From the NCBI GenBank assembly GCA_025618425.1, contig CM046836.1, positions 9,895,004-9,959,003 of the forward strand: a stretch of DNA of 64,000 nucleotides. Reading direction: 5' to 3'. Source of the stretch: Heliocidaris tuberculata (Eukaryota; Echinodermata; Echinoidea; Camarodonta; Echinometridae). Positions 21,422 to 34,237 of the stretch are shown in pieces. A program made the position numbers and the translations under genes. Each line of letters opens with the position of its first letter. The first letter of the stretch is position 1. Under the pieces are notes generated by a model, which did not search any database, was not told the DNA's origin, and worked only from the letters and a program-made list of their open reading frames with translations.

Positions 21422-23112
21422 ACTGATCTGCAGAAGCAGCAGGGGGGAGACCGAGGGGGGATACTTGGTCGAACACTGCTGAGACTCTCGGAACGTAAAC
21501 GCCTTGCTACAGGAGTAGTGGGGAGGAAGCCGAGACGGGTATTGCATGGCCACTCAATCCAGGCCCGCTGCTTTATCGTGGTCAAGAAAGACTGGGTGTG
21601 GTCAGTGGAGCCAGACTCCGGAGGCCATTCCCTTTCTTTGACTACCCGTTTAAATTTCCAAGAAGGTAAATTTTTTCAACGTAAATAAGTACTGTTCATT
21701 GTTTTACTCCACTGTTTAATTCTAGTGAATATTTTTATAGCATTGTGTACATGGCATGAGTAGAGCCTACAGCACTCTACGGACTACATCCACTTTTTAT
21801 TTTTCCTTCATAGCTTGATCATTGGGTTATCAAAACTATTGCATGTGCCCTCATAGTGAAAATTTACTTTTAAGAATGAATAAATCATCACTGAGAGGTG
21901 TGAAACCAAACAAACTTTCAGGTTGTACTTAAACAAAGGAGGAAATGGATATCCATTTTTAAATGAATCATAAACATGTATATACTTTCTAATTCGGAAA
22001 TAATTTGATGATAGAAAATGGTTTTATTTCTACTTTTAGCAATAGTTGATTGCATTGTCTTTTGGTCTTATATTCCCTATCATATTTCCTTATCATATTT
22101 CTTTTGATGATTCATTTATTAAACTTTTTTCTTATTCATTCCACAGATCAGGACTCGCCGTGGGACGCGCATACACACAAGGATGGTAAGTATGCAGGTA
22201 TTTCAATGTCTACCTTGTGACAAAATGTTCCTACTCACCAGATCTATTTATCTCTACCCATGTTAATATATGGAGGCACATTACACCTCCAAGGTTTGAT
22301 CTGTTGGTTACTAAACCAAAAACTGATGAATACTTGGTTTTATACCTTCTTGATATGTATGTTTGATAGTTAAAACAAGTTGGTGCAGAAGTTGCCATCT
22401 TAAGTAATTTTAGCTATGGTGTATTGCAATCATCCCGCTCATGGTAGTTATATTGATATTTGAGTTGTGTATATTGTTGATAATGGAAAATTTAGCAGGA
22501 ATTGTCCTTTTTCAAGCCAGTTCGTAATTGGTCTTTGGCACAAATGACCCCATATTTTCCACAGAATGTCTCAACATTAAGGGTGCTATATCCTATGCAT
22601 TTGAGAATAACCATTTCCGAAGTGATGGGTGTGCTTTATGAATAGCTCTTTGTTTCTTTAAAAATAATACATCCACCTGATTATCATGTGCATAAATAAA
22701 TACAAAAATTCTGGATTACATAACCAACATGAGGATGCATGCCTATCCAGTATTTTTCTTGGTAGTTTCACTGTTTTTACCCCAAAAAAAGTAGAAATGA
22801 CCTATCAAAGTTGATGAGCAGACTACAATTACGAACTGGCCTATTGCATGATGTGTACTAAATACTTGAAGACAAAATATACCTTTATATGAAATATCAG
22901 GAATGTAAAAACAAACTAGGAAATGTGATGTAAATTAAAATGACTGTTTAGTTATGCAGAAAAATGTCTTAAAAGTAAAATAAGTAAATTCTTTATAGCA
23001 AAAAGTAAAGAAAATAAGTCTATATATATGTGTAATATTAAGATTTTAAAAATATGTATTGCTTCCAGATCAAATTTATGTAAGGTGTAAGGTAAACATT
23101 AAGACCTAGTTT

Positions 23113-23150
<38 letters not shown>

Positions 23151-24772
23151 CTGACGAAGCAATGTAGCTAAAGAAAATAGCCATTTAATTCACACCTCTT
23201 GGTGTTTATAAATTGAATTTAGATCAGTCTCTCCAGTGTTGTAAATCTTATATTTACTTTCTAGTGGGAAATTTTGAACAAAATAGTGAATAAGTTTAAA
23301 TTGTATATATATATATCAATGAATATTTACATTAGAGCAGATATGTCCTCTCCATTAAATAGCAGAATGCAATATCTCAATTTTATTAGCTAAAATGCCC
23401 AAGTTTGAAATTGTGAAAAATTGTTTTATTGCAATTCACATCACAAAATTTAGTAGTTCTCAGTTATTCTGTTTCCGGCTATGTTTTCATGAGTTAACAT
23501 TGCATGTGCAAGTAAATTGTATTTTCAGTTTTTCGTATGATAGCAAAAGAATAGCAAGAAAATAATAATAAAGATTATAAATAGCAGATTAATTTTATTA
23601 TCACCAATGTGGAATTGTCTTGCTCCCAAAACATACAGCTGCGATTCTCATTATCTTTATGTGACAGATAACATTTATGTAGAATTCCACAAGTGATGAT
23701 GATCATTATTTCTGATCTTTTCTTCTTAATGCCACTTCTCTTTTCTAATAGGATATCTAAAACTCCCTCTATACCTTTAGAAACACTCTGTGCATTGGCT
23801 TAGTCTGATTTTCTTCTCTACTAAGCTAGCAATGTGTATGTGAAATTATACTTAAGGATCATTTAAAATCATGGAAATGTCCTACTGAACATCAGATTGA
23901 TCACAAGATTACCCCAAAGCCCATCCTTACCCTTTATGATCTCTCTCTCTGAAATATTGAATCCTGATTACGTATTTAGATACTGCTTATCATATTCAAA
24001 GCAAGATATAGTCATAGTGACCCCTTTTCCTTCCTGTATCACCCTTCCGTCCATCACCCTTTTGTAGAAGATATAACATCTTGACCTTTATTACAGGAAA
24101 TCAACAAAAATAAGGAATGGAATTTTGGGGAAAAAAATATGTTTCCACAAATATTATCAGACATATAAACAAAAGGTGGTATATTAGGAGATGGTTGAGC
24201 CCCTTGGTCTGTACCTTCTGTATCTGCCACTGATCAGATACATAACTAGATTTTGTAACCCCCCCCCCCCCCATCTCTTTCTTTTTCTTTCTCTTGCCTT
24301 AGTTTATACCTCAACTTCGTATTTGAGTAATGTACATCAGATTTCTAGCAATATTATGTTGCTCTTTACCCATCTTTTGCTGTTTATTCTACCCCATCTC
24401 AGTATTGTGTAGAAGCTGTATAATCAGCCAACTGCAAAATGCACTCATTGTTGTACCCTTCTCTCCATTGCAGCAGGGATGTTTTCAGAAGCATAACTAG
24501 TGACATCCTCTTCGTAAACTCTAAAAACATAAAATTTTATATTTATTTCACCCCCTTCTCAGTATTGCGTAAAGGCTTTATAAACAATCTTTCGCAATTC
24601 ACTCACTGCTGTACCCTTCTCTCCATTGCAGCAGGGGATATCTCTAAAAATATAAAATTCTAGCTGAGATTTTAAAAATCTTTATGATTTTTCAAATTTT
24701 GACTTATGTATTATATCTACAGGCTACAGCCACATTAAAGTGCATGTCTGGAACTGCACATCAAGTCTATAA
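21422..24772 (+). CDS. Three phase-compatible coding-type exons, product unknown, 5' part unresolved
   Basis: Exons 21422-21665, 22147-22185 and 24723-24772 (to the stop) have good splice signals: a long pyrimidine tract plus cttacag, donor gtaaat, ccacag, donor gtaagt, and ctacag. Read in phase 0 they stay open for 112 codons, starting TDLQKQQGGDRGG and ending HVWNCTSSL-stop. The only in-frame ATG nearby (21410) sits inside the acceptor, so an upstream exon is expected. The preceding Cys/His exon 3 stops at 19889, 12 nt before a good donor (19901, then gtgagt), so these exons may be its spliced 3'UTR, an alternative 3' end, or a separate gene. No known family was recognised. By a rough estimate, an accidental open frame of this length in one of three frames is only a few per cent likely. 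Confidence 0.4.
23115..23149 (+). repeat. (TA)n microsatellite
   Basis: About 17 AT units between the 22147 and 24723 exons. Otherwise 22190-24390 is AT-rich intron-like sequence with no feature seen. Confidence 0.95.
24392..24660. repeat. Tandem duplication, unit about 160 bp
   Basis: CTCAGTATTG(T/C)GTA to TACCCTTCTCTCCATTGCAGC occurs at 24398-24476 and 24558-24634. The cattgcagcaggg words mimic splice acceptors, but no coding frame follows. Confidence 0.6.
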
Positions 24773-25249
24773 CGAGGTTTATTACTGCCATCCCTAATCA
24801 CTTTTGCACAATATAGGCTTGCGTAATTATAATTCTGTGAATTAGATTCGAAGAAAAATTAACTATAAAAACTAAAAGGAAGATGAGCATTAAAAAGCTA
24901 AAGCAGAATTTTTCTATACTATACTATTCAACACACTAGACCTCAAACTTTCAGACATATTGAATGATTTAAACCTAATTCATATCTGTCCTAAAATTTA
25001 TCATGAGCAAGAAATTTCTTGTTGGAATTTAGCCTTAGCTATTTTCATGGTTTTATATTTGAGAGCATGTTTCTGCCTAGTGATGATCATAAAATATAGG
25101 CCTCATACTTGTTTCACCTTATGTTTTCCACATTAATGTTTGATGTCTTGTGTCTTTCTGCCTTTATTTTAACTCTAGTGTATTACTTTGATAATGAACT
25201 CAGTTTGTAAAAATTTTGGAGGAAAAAAATAACAGATCACAAATCAAAT

Positions 25250-25271
25250 CAAATCTCTCTCTTCCTCTCAT

Positions 25272-25306
<35 letters not shown>

Positions 25307-25720
25307 TTTTGGTCTTACCTCTTTTTTATGTCATTTTTAAAATCTATTCACTATTCTCTCCACATCTTTTCTATCCAATGCCTGTCTATCAATTGCTTGC
25401 TTTTTTTTTTTTTTTTTCTTTTCTTTTTTTTCCCAGCTATCTTTTCCCATCCTTTTCTCTTTCTCTCTCTTTCTATAGTTCATTTTTCCCTCTTTCTGTC
25501 TTTGCTTCTACCTTTTCATTTCTGTCTCTTTCTATCTCCCTCTCTCCCTCTACTTTCTTTCTCTTCACCTTATGCCTTTCTCTCTTTCTTCCACAATTTA
25601 TCTTTCTGTCTGCCCTTTTCATCCTTTCTGCTTTCTTGTATTCATCTTTTTTTTTCTCTCTCTCTTTATCTCCTTTTCACTTTGTTTCTCCTCTCTATCT
25701 CTGACCTTTGTTCAACTTTT
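25250..25720 (+). repeat. Pyrimidine-rich low-complexity tract
   Basis: TC/TTTC-rich sequence including (CT)n at 25275-25303. The long open frames over it and the next repeat are composition artefacts. Confidence 0.8.
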
Positions 25721-25846
25721 TTACTCTTATCCATCCTCTTGCTCATCCTCTTTTCCATCCTCTTACCTATCCATCCAACCAATCCCCTTCTCCATCCTCT
25801 TATCCATCCATCCTTCTCAATCCTCTTACCCATGCTTTTACCCATC

Positions 25847-26250
25847 ATTTTACCATCCTGTTACCCATCCTGTTACCCATCTTCCTACCCATCCTCCTAC
25901 CCATCCTCCTACCCATCCTCCTACCCATCCTCTTACCCATCCTCTTACCACCCTCTTACCCATCCTCTTACCCATCCTCTTACCCATCCTCTTACCCATC
26001 CTCTTACCCATCCTCTTACCCATCCTCTTACCCATCCTCTTGCCCATCCTCCTACCCATCCTCCTACCCATCTTCCTACCCATCCTCCTACCCATCCTCT
26101 TACCCATCCTCTTACCACCCTCTTACCCATCCTCTTACCCATCCTCTTACCCATCCTCTTACCCATCCTCTTACCCATCCTCTTACCCATCCTCTTACCA
26201 CCCTCTTACCCATCCTCTTACCCATCCTCTTACCCATCCTCTTACTCATC
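25847..26250 (+). repeat. 12-bp minisatellite, CATCCTCTTACC
   Basis: About 33 units of CCCATCCTCTTA with variants (CTCCTA, CTTCCTA, and shortened ACCACCCTCTTA units). Because the unit is a multiple of three without stops, all frames stay open for up to about 300 codons. This is not a gene. Confidence 0.92.
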
Positions 26251-26854
26251 TTAATGTTTCTCTCTTCATCCTCCTCCCTTCCTTATTCTCTTACCCATCC
26301 TCTCTTCCACATCCTCTCTTTCTTGTCTTTTCTACGATGTCCTGTCTTCCTCATCTTCTCTTCCCCATCTTCTCTTCCCCATCATGTCTTCTCATTCCTC
26401 TTCTCTGTCATTTCTTTATCATATTCTCTATTGTCTCTTTATTGTCTCAACCAATCCTCTCTTCCCCATTGGGTTTGCTTGTTTGAAAGTTGTATTACAA
26501 ATTATACATGTTCTAAGTCATCTTTTTCTGTTTCTGTTACTTTTTATGATGAGAGCAATATTTATTCTCATTCTCTTCCTATTTCTTGGGTTCCCTTTTT
26601 ATTGGACTGTCAATTCTATATTTGCTAGTTTGGATACTAAATATCAGATTTAAAGCAAGAATTCTTTTCAACATTCTCTTGAATGTACTAATTTTACACA
26701 TATTCGAACGAAATATTATAATGTTATTGATTTAAAATCACTGTTTGAAGATGTTCCACGATTATGTATAATAAGCTTCCTTAGAGAGATAATTTTTTTT
26801 ATTCAGTTTTGAATTTAATTACAACGACAATATCCTTGGTCAGGGTATTATATT

Positions 26855-26985
26855 CTAATTACCTAGTCTTTCGAGACTTTAAGCCGTCGGTCCCGTGTTT
26901 GGGAGAGCCACACCACAAGCACGTTAAAGAACCTGCTTCATTTTTCGAAAAAGAGCAGGGAGTAATCCCGATGAAGTAGTTTAAA
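26855..26985 (+). mobile_element. SINE-like short interspersed element
   Basis: The block TCTTTCGAGACTTTAAGCCG, GGTCCCGTGTTTGGGAGAG and AGCACGTTAAAGAACC resembles a short element I recall from many marine-invertebrate genomes, with a trailing TTTTTCGAAAAAGAGCAGGG. It interrupts otherwise AT-rich DNA at the edge of the 27-36 kb array. The class assignment is from memory and tentative. Confidence 0.4.
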
Positions 26986-27954
26986 ACATCATCTGATGAT
27001 TTACTGTAATATACATATACGTTTCATATATGTAAGAATTGATCTAGGTTTTTGTTAATTGAATAAATTTTATGATGAAATTATAAAGATAATGTTAAGA
27101 CACATCATTTGACACTTAAATGACACAGATGTGTTGGTAGTGTCGTTAAATTTAAACCATCCATCCATCCATCTTTTCAACATTCTTAAAACAGATTCTT
27201 TAAATTGTGCTACATAATAAAGACATTTCAAATCTAGATTTGTACTGCAAGAAATTTTACTTAACGTTTCTATTTTCATTTGTAATCACTACTTACTAAA
27301 TTTAGATTCGTTTATGAACACTGTCGTATTCAATGGAGCAGTCCCTTTCAAGTACTCTGAAGGATAATGACTTATAAATTCAAAATGTAGATTTGTTTAT
27401 TTGAGTATTGTGTAATTGAAGATGATTCCTCTACTATTACCTACACTTTTTTAAGTCGAATTATATGGTTTGAATACTGTGTATCAGATTCAAAGCAGGA
27501 AGTATTCTCTTTATCTGCATATTCCTGATATTTTGAATATATATTTGCCTCATAGAGTATTTTACTATGCAATAGGATGAATAGGAACAAGAATTGAGTA
27601 TACTCCTTTAACATTTTTCTCACCCAGGAATGATGAAGACTTTTTTTTTCTTATTTCTGTTATTTTCCATCAAAACAGAATCAAAAGCATCTGCATTGCT
27701 CCTGGGACTCTGTTTTTTGTGAAAACTATGTTTTTATTTTTCTTCCATCATTGTGCAATGAAATGTTTGTACTTTTCCCCTATCTACCATTGTGCAGTAA
27801 TTAACTGTTAGCTTGTTTTGAATACTTTAATCAGATTCAAAACATGAATGTTTTCCCCTTCCTATCTAGTCCATTTGACGCTCCTATATAGCCAACAGAG
27901 AACTCAGAAAACTTCTTTCCGTTGAAGTTTATTTGTTAATTTGTAATCGTTAGT

Positions 27955-28362
27955 GGTCAAAGAACATTTTCAGCTTTTGCCCAAGGGGCAGCCTTGAGCA
28001 ATTTGCATAATTTGCGTATCAGAATCCAGGGTGTTATTCATCTTATGCAGCATAACCTGTGACGCAACGAACGGAGGAAATAGCAGGAAATTGTATTGTA
28101 TCACAGGTTTCATTGCACAAGACTAACAACACTATTAGCGTTTGGTGCAGCACGCATTGTGCGTAAGTTGTCTTGGATTGTTTAACATTGCCTGTATATC
28201 TAACGTTTTTTATTTATGCAAATTATGCAAAATGCTCAAAGTTGCTTTGGGGACAACGATGCTGAAATTGTGCAGAGAAAACATGGGATCACAAATCTTT
28301 AAAAAAAATAATAAAGGGAAAGAACTTTCTTTTCTGGGTTCATAAAATGTCAAGTCGACTAA
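27955..28362. mobile_element. Inverted-repeat element (MITE-like)
   Basis: TTTTCAGCTTTTGCCCAAGG and TTGAGCAATTTGCATAATTTGC on the left are imperfectly inverse to CAAATTATGCAAAATGCTC and AAGTTGCTTTGGGGACAACG on the right. The right part matches 165-312. Confidence 0.5.
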
Positions 28363-29399
28363 TCTGTCATTACATTTTAGAATTAAAGACATGAGAAACT
28401 AGATTTGCCTTATCGAATACATACATGGTACATCAGATTTAGAGCAAGGCCTTTTTTCCCCCTTGTAATCTGATTCTACCTTTTTTTTTGGGGGGGGGGT
28501 ACTATATACCTCGGATTCACAGTAGCAATTTTGTTTCTTTTTTATTGCATGTGAATACCGTATTGTCAGATTCACAGCAGGAAATGTTCCCTCTTTGTCC
28601 TTTTTTTAGTTAAATTACAAATTTAGATTTTTTTTAAAACTTTGATGCTGTACCATGAAACAGGATGAATAAAAACAAATGTGGTATATGGGAACCATTT
28701 GGAAAATCTTTATTTGACAAAATTTTCACACAGGCATGATGCATACCTTTGTTCATTTCCTTTCCTTAGCATGAATAAAAGAATGAAAAGGGGTCTGCTA
28801 AATTCCTGTTTTGTTTTGTTGCTTTTTTTTGGGGGGGGGGTATAAAACTGATTTTCTTATTTTCATTTTCCATTCACCCCACTGTGTTAATTCACTCTGT
28901 TTTATGCTATATCAGATTCCTAACAAGAATCTTAGTTCCTTTTTTTACTGTTTCCATTTGTTAGTAATACTTGCTGTATCCAGATTCGCTTCTTTGAATA
29001 CTGTATATCAGATTCAAAACAAGAATATTCCCTTTCTCTCTCTCTCTCTCCCTCTCTCTCTCTCTCTCTTCAATAATTTTTTTTTTTTTTCAAATCTTGA
29101 TTCGTTTGTATACTATATATATCGGGTTCATTGCAAGAATGAACATTTTCTTGCCTATTACTCTTATGAATTATCGGATCTATATTTGCTTGTTTGAATA
29201 CTTTATATAATATTCAAAGTAATGAAAAGCATCCAGTGCAGTCGGAATTGCCATCACTTTTTTACTACTCTATATTGGATATACCTTCCTTTTATAAACC
29301 AATGGTGGTGTAATGGACTGGACAATCAGAAAAGAAACCAACAAAAGACAAGTCAGTCACTGCTAGTGACATCAAAGTCTTCCAGTGGAGAATGTTGCA

Positions 29400-30060
29400 T
29401 CACTTTGTGTACTTAACTGCCATTTCTTCCTTCATCATGCCATCACGCTGGCTGAAAGCCTACCAGAAGAGGAACCATGTCCAAGAATAATCAGATGTTC
29501 TTCTCGTTGCGATCCATGCCGTGTGTAGATTTTTTTTAATCCTTTGTGAAAAAACTGAATGTTATCTCAATTCATACATACCCAGCAAGCCCAGGACAAG
29601 CCGGATATGTACATGGAACTCTGTCCCAGCATCAGTTTTCCAAGAAACTCCAGATTTTGGTTTCTTCAAGACAGTCATGAAAGCATAAGTCTTTTTTCAT
29701 TTACTGGTGGTCATGGTGTTGAGTGTAGAGTAGGTATAATGCCTGGCTGGGAGATGGTGACCTGTGAATAATGAGCCTACGGGGCCTTGTCCCTTAAACT
29801 GTAGGTGAACGGCACACCCGGTCAGGTGTAGGGTTTGTTGTTGTTTGTTTGTTTTTGTTTTTGTTTTTGTTTTTGTTTTTATTTTTGTTTTTGTTTTTGT
29901 TTTGTTTTTTGTTTTTTTGTGTTTTTTTTAGGGCTTTGCATATGTTTTCTTGGATTCCATGGCCAACAGATATACCATGTATTAATATTTTTATGTTTTT
30001 TGTAGTGCAATTTTTAAGATATTGGTGTTCTTTGCATTTCAATATTATCTTTTAATAGTA
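29400..30060 (+). repeat. Larger duplicated module in the array, copy 1
   Basis: It shares TAATGCCTGGCTGGGAGATG, GTGACCTGTGAATAATGAGC, CTACGGGG, CTTGTCCCTTAAACTG and GTGAACGGCAC with 31610-32150, plus the flanks CCATTTCTTCCTTC and TTCTTGGATTCCATG. Between them is (TTTTTG)n at 29846-29905. Confidence 0.7.
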
Positions 30061-31609
30061 TTGCTCTGGGCTGGTTCTTATCTTCCGGATGGTTCCACGA
30101 GGTCCACAGAAAAATGAATATACCATTCCTCTCCTGTATTTTGTTCTTTAGATTTCTTTGTTTAATGTACAAAATTCAAAGCAGAAAATATTCCCTTTTT
30201 TCACAATATTTCAAATCTATCTTTGTTTCAGTACTGTAGCAGAAAATATTCTGGTTTTTTTTCTTTTCATAATATTTCAAATCTAGATTTGTTTTTTTCA
30301 GTACTGTGTACGAGATTCAAAGGAGAAATTCTCTTTTTTTATATATTTCAAATCTAGATTTGTTCGTTTAGACAGTATTATGTAAAAAACAAGGTTGAAA
30401 ATAAACAATTGAGGAACGTAGAACAAAATTGGAATTAGCTCTTTCAACACAAAATTTGTTTAAGCCGAAGAAACATGCAGATCCGTTCCGTTCATTGCAG
30501 TGATCATCAATTTTTATGCACGAATGGAAAAGGGTTTGCATGTTCAACCTGAGGTTTTGGGGGGGGGGGGGTAGGGTTGAAAACTATGTTCCATTTCTGT
30601 TCATATTCGCCCTGTTTTATTATATATCAGATTTACCACAACAAAAAAATAATTTGTATTTCTTTTTACAAGTATAGCTTATTATATTATATTTACAACT
30701 GTATATCAGTTTCAAAATAAGAATTATTATCTCTGTCATTGTTTATGATTTATGAGTTTTTTATTTAGATTTGCTTGTTTGAGTACTATACCATCAGGAT
30801 GAATGGGAACAATGGAGTTGAATATCAAGAACAACTATTGTAAAAGCTTCTTTTTTTTATAGTTTTTCAGCAGAAATGAAGCTACTTTTTTATTATGTCG
30901 ATCACAATGCAAATATGAAAAGAATCTGGATTAATCCTAAGATTTTTTGGGGTTTTTTAATGCTATTCCAAATTGTGTACCCATTGCCCATATTTTCCAG
31001 TATATTAGTTTTACAAAGATTTTCATTACCCTTTTCTATTTGTTTGTTTGTTTGAATACTTCTTGTTCATAGAATTTGCTTGTTTGAATAATGTACTGTA
31101 AAATGGAATGGAAAGAAGCAAAATTAGGAAAAGCTTTTTTGATATTTTCTCCTTGGAGTGATGCAGACCCTTTTCATCTCGTTTATCATGAATACAAGCA
31201 TGAAAAGAGTCTGCAATAATCTTGGGATTTTTTTATTTATTTATTTATTTTGTGTGTGTGTTGCTGTGTAGAATACTGTGTATCAGATTCACTGCAGCAG
31301 TTAGCATTTCATCTTTTATATTAGTCTTAATCATAGCTTACTCAATTACTTTACTTGTTTGAATGCTGTATATGATATTCAAAGTTGGGAGAGAGCATCA
31401 TATATTGTCATCAGATCGCTGTCACCAACAACGAAATGCTGTCCTGATCTAAGCACATCTGTAAGTCATATCTGACGTCTCATGGAGTATGTCAACAATA
31501 TGGAGTGGCACAGGGAATACATCTATGAAGTTATTGGATAAGCTACATAACAAAGCACTTCTACTTTAGCTTGAAGATACTGTTTCCTGAGTCACTGCAG
31601 GAATGATGT

Positions 31610-32038
31610 ATAACTCTTGTGTATTTTCCGCCATTTCTTCCTTCGTCCTTATGTCGAACGAGCTGAGAACAAACAGATCTACATCCAGTGGTCACCCACA
31701 CTGTGCGTATTCCTGGATCACGACCTGAACTCTATCTTAAGTAGTACTTTTCCAGAAGTCAGCTATGGAATTCAGTTCCAGCATCAATTTTATAGATATT
31801 CCCAGCTTTGGGTTTCTCCAAGACAGCAGTAAATGCATTTCCTTTGCATCAGTTATCAGTCTTTCATGAATATTTCTGGTGATTCTTAGTGTAGGTATAA
31901 TGCCTGGCTGGGAGATGGTGACCTGTGAATAATGAGCCTACGGGGACCTGTCCCTTAAATTGTGGGTGAACGGCACGCCCAGTCAGGTGCTCTTTCTATT
32001 TCTTTCTTTCTTTTTTTTTCTTTCTTTTCTCTTTCTTC

Positions 32039-32069
<31 letters not shown>

Positions 32070-32150
32070 TTCTGGTAGGGCTTAGCATAGGTTTCCTGGA
32101 TTCCATGACACTAGAGATATGTTTTAATTGCCTTTATGTACTCACACTTT
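31610..32150 (+). repeat. Larger duplicated module in the array, copy 2
   Basis: It carries the same order of words as 29400-30060, but the simple repeat at the matching position is (TTTC)n (31985-32072) instead of (TTTTTG)n, showing independent microsatellite growth after the duplication. Confidence 0.7.
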
Positions 32151-34009
32151 GATTTTCAGGATCCATATTGTATGCCATTTTTTCCATTTCAAGACATTTA
32201 TTACTTTCTTGAAATGTTTGTGTTTGCACACAGCACCACGATTTTCAAAGAAATTTTAGTGAAAGTATAGATATGTATTCTCTTTTCCTTTCAATTTGTA
32301 TACTTTGTATCAGATTCAAAATAACTTATTTCCCATCTGTGTCTGCACTGGCTTGTTTGAATATTGTACTGTAAAAGTGGGTGAATAGGAGCAAAAATAT
32401 GAGATGATTTAATTTTTTTACATAGGAATGATGCAGACTCTTTTTATTATTTCATGAATATAAAAATGAGGTTCTGCATTAATCCTGGCAATTTTTTGGG
32501 TTTTTTTTTTTGTTTTTTTGTTTTTTGTTTTTTGTTAATGATGTTCCAATTTTTGTTCCTATTTACACTGTTTTATGGTATACAGATTCACAGTGTAATT
32601 GACTTACCTTTTCTATTTTTTTATTTCTAATTGTTTAATTGCTTGTTTGAATACATATATCAGATCTATCTCTCTCTCTTTCTCTCAGTGACTTATCAAA
32701 TCTAGATTTGTACGCCATAAAGATAGGGGAATAGGAACAGTAGTGGTGAACAGAAACAAAAATATAAAAATATATTTTCTTGACATAATTTTACACCCAG
32801 GAATGATGCAGACACTCTTCATTTCTCTATTCATCATAAATAGGGGGGAAAAGTCAGCATTATACCTCGATTCCCTTTTGTGTATTCATTGTTTTTAAAA
32901 AACATGTTCCAATTTTTTGTTCCTATTCATACTGTTTTATGGAATACCAGATTTACAACTAATTTTTCTATTTCCCTTTCATCTTACTATTTGATGTGTA
33001 GATTTGCTTGTTTTAATACTGTAAAGCAGATTGCAATCTTTGTCTCTCTCTCTCTCTCTCTCTGTGCATATACGTTAATGACTTATCAAAGCTTGCCTGT
33101 TTGAATACTATACATCATATTAACAGCAAGAACAGTGCTATTTCTCTCTTTACATTTTTTTTTCCACGATAAGCTCATTAGAATGCTAATTTTCAGATTC
33201 AAAACAGGAAGTAATTCTCCCCTATTACATTTTATCATTCTGACTTGCAAAATCTGAATGCGCTTATTTGAATAATGTAATTGGCCTATACATGTATTCA
33301 TATCGTGTTCACCCCATTTTCTATATATTTGAATACTGTACCATAAAATAGGGTGAATAGGAAAAACATTTCTTAACCAGGAATGATGCAGACCCGTTTA
33401 ATTCATGATGAATACAAAAAATGAATAGGTTCTGCATTGTTTGTGTGTGTGTGGGGGGGGGGGGGTTGTGTCAAGTGATGTTCCAATTTTTGTTCCTATT
33501 CATCCCGTTTACAATATATCAGATTCAACACAAGATTATTTCCCTGTACTATTTGGGTATTTCTATAAATAAGGGTCCCAATTTGTGACAGTCTTCGTGT
33601 CCCGCTTCCATAAGGAACACACAGGTTTTTGTGGCTCTGAGTGTAGGATGCTGATCGTGGAGTAAGACTGCAAAGTGATTCTGAGCATAACATATTGCAT
33701 CTTCACTGTTGGAATAGTATTCCACTATTTGTCTCTACCCAGAGCCAAACCCCCCCCCCAAAAAAAAAAAACAACAACAACAACAACAACAACAACAAAC
33801 AAAAAAAATCCAAAAAAAACAGTGTGTTCCTTATATAAGCTGGACACCAAGATGTCACAAATTGGGACCCTTATTTATGGAAATAGCCATTTCTATTTGT
33901 AAGCATTACTATGTAGATGTGATTATTTTGAACACTGTACGTCAGATTCAGAGCAATATCAAATGTCTCTCATCTTAATTACTTCCTGTTGTAGGAAGTA
34001 ATAGACCGG

Positions 34010-34237
34010 TTCGGTAATGTATTCAAAATTTGTACATTCCTTTCAAACAAAGGTTGTTTTTGACAACCTGAAAGCTTGCCCGAGGCTTGCCGGACATAGC
34101 AACAAGTAATGTATGCAAACTGGATTCCAAGTATTGAGGCTCGTTTATAAAAAGCAGGTTAATGAATAGCTCGTCACTAGGTGCTCATCAGAGAAGAAAT
34201 GTGCATAAATTTGTGTACATTACAGAACCAGTCTATT
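34010..34237. mobile_element. MITE family 'AATAGACCGGTT', copy 3
   Basis: Ends are AATAGACCGGTTCGGTAATG and CATTACAGAACCAGTCTATT, with interior GCTTGCCGGACATAGCAACA. It is inserted into the degenerate array at 27-36 kb. Confidence 0.75.

Noticed and set aside
25328..26628. Three overlapping frames of about 305 codons
   Set aside because: They come from the CT-rich tract and the 12-bp minisatellite; open in all three + frames because the unit length is a multiple of three.
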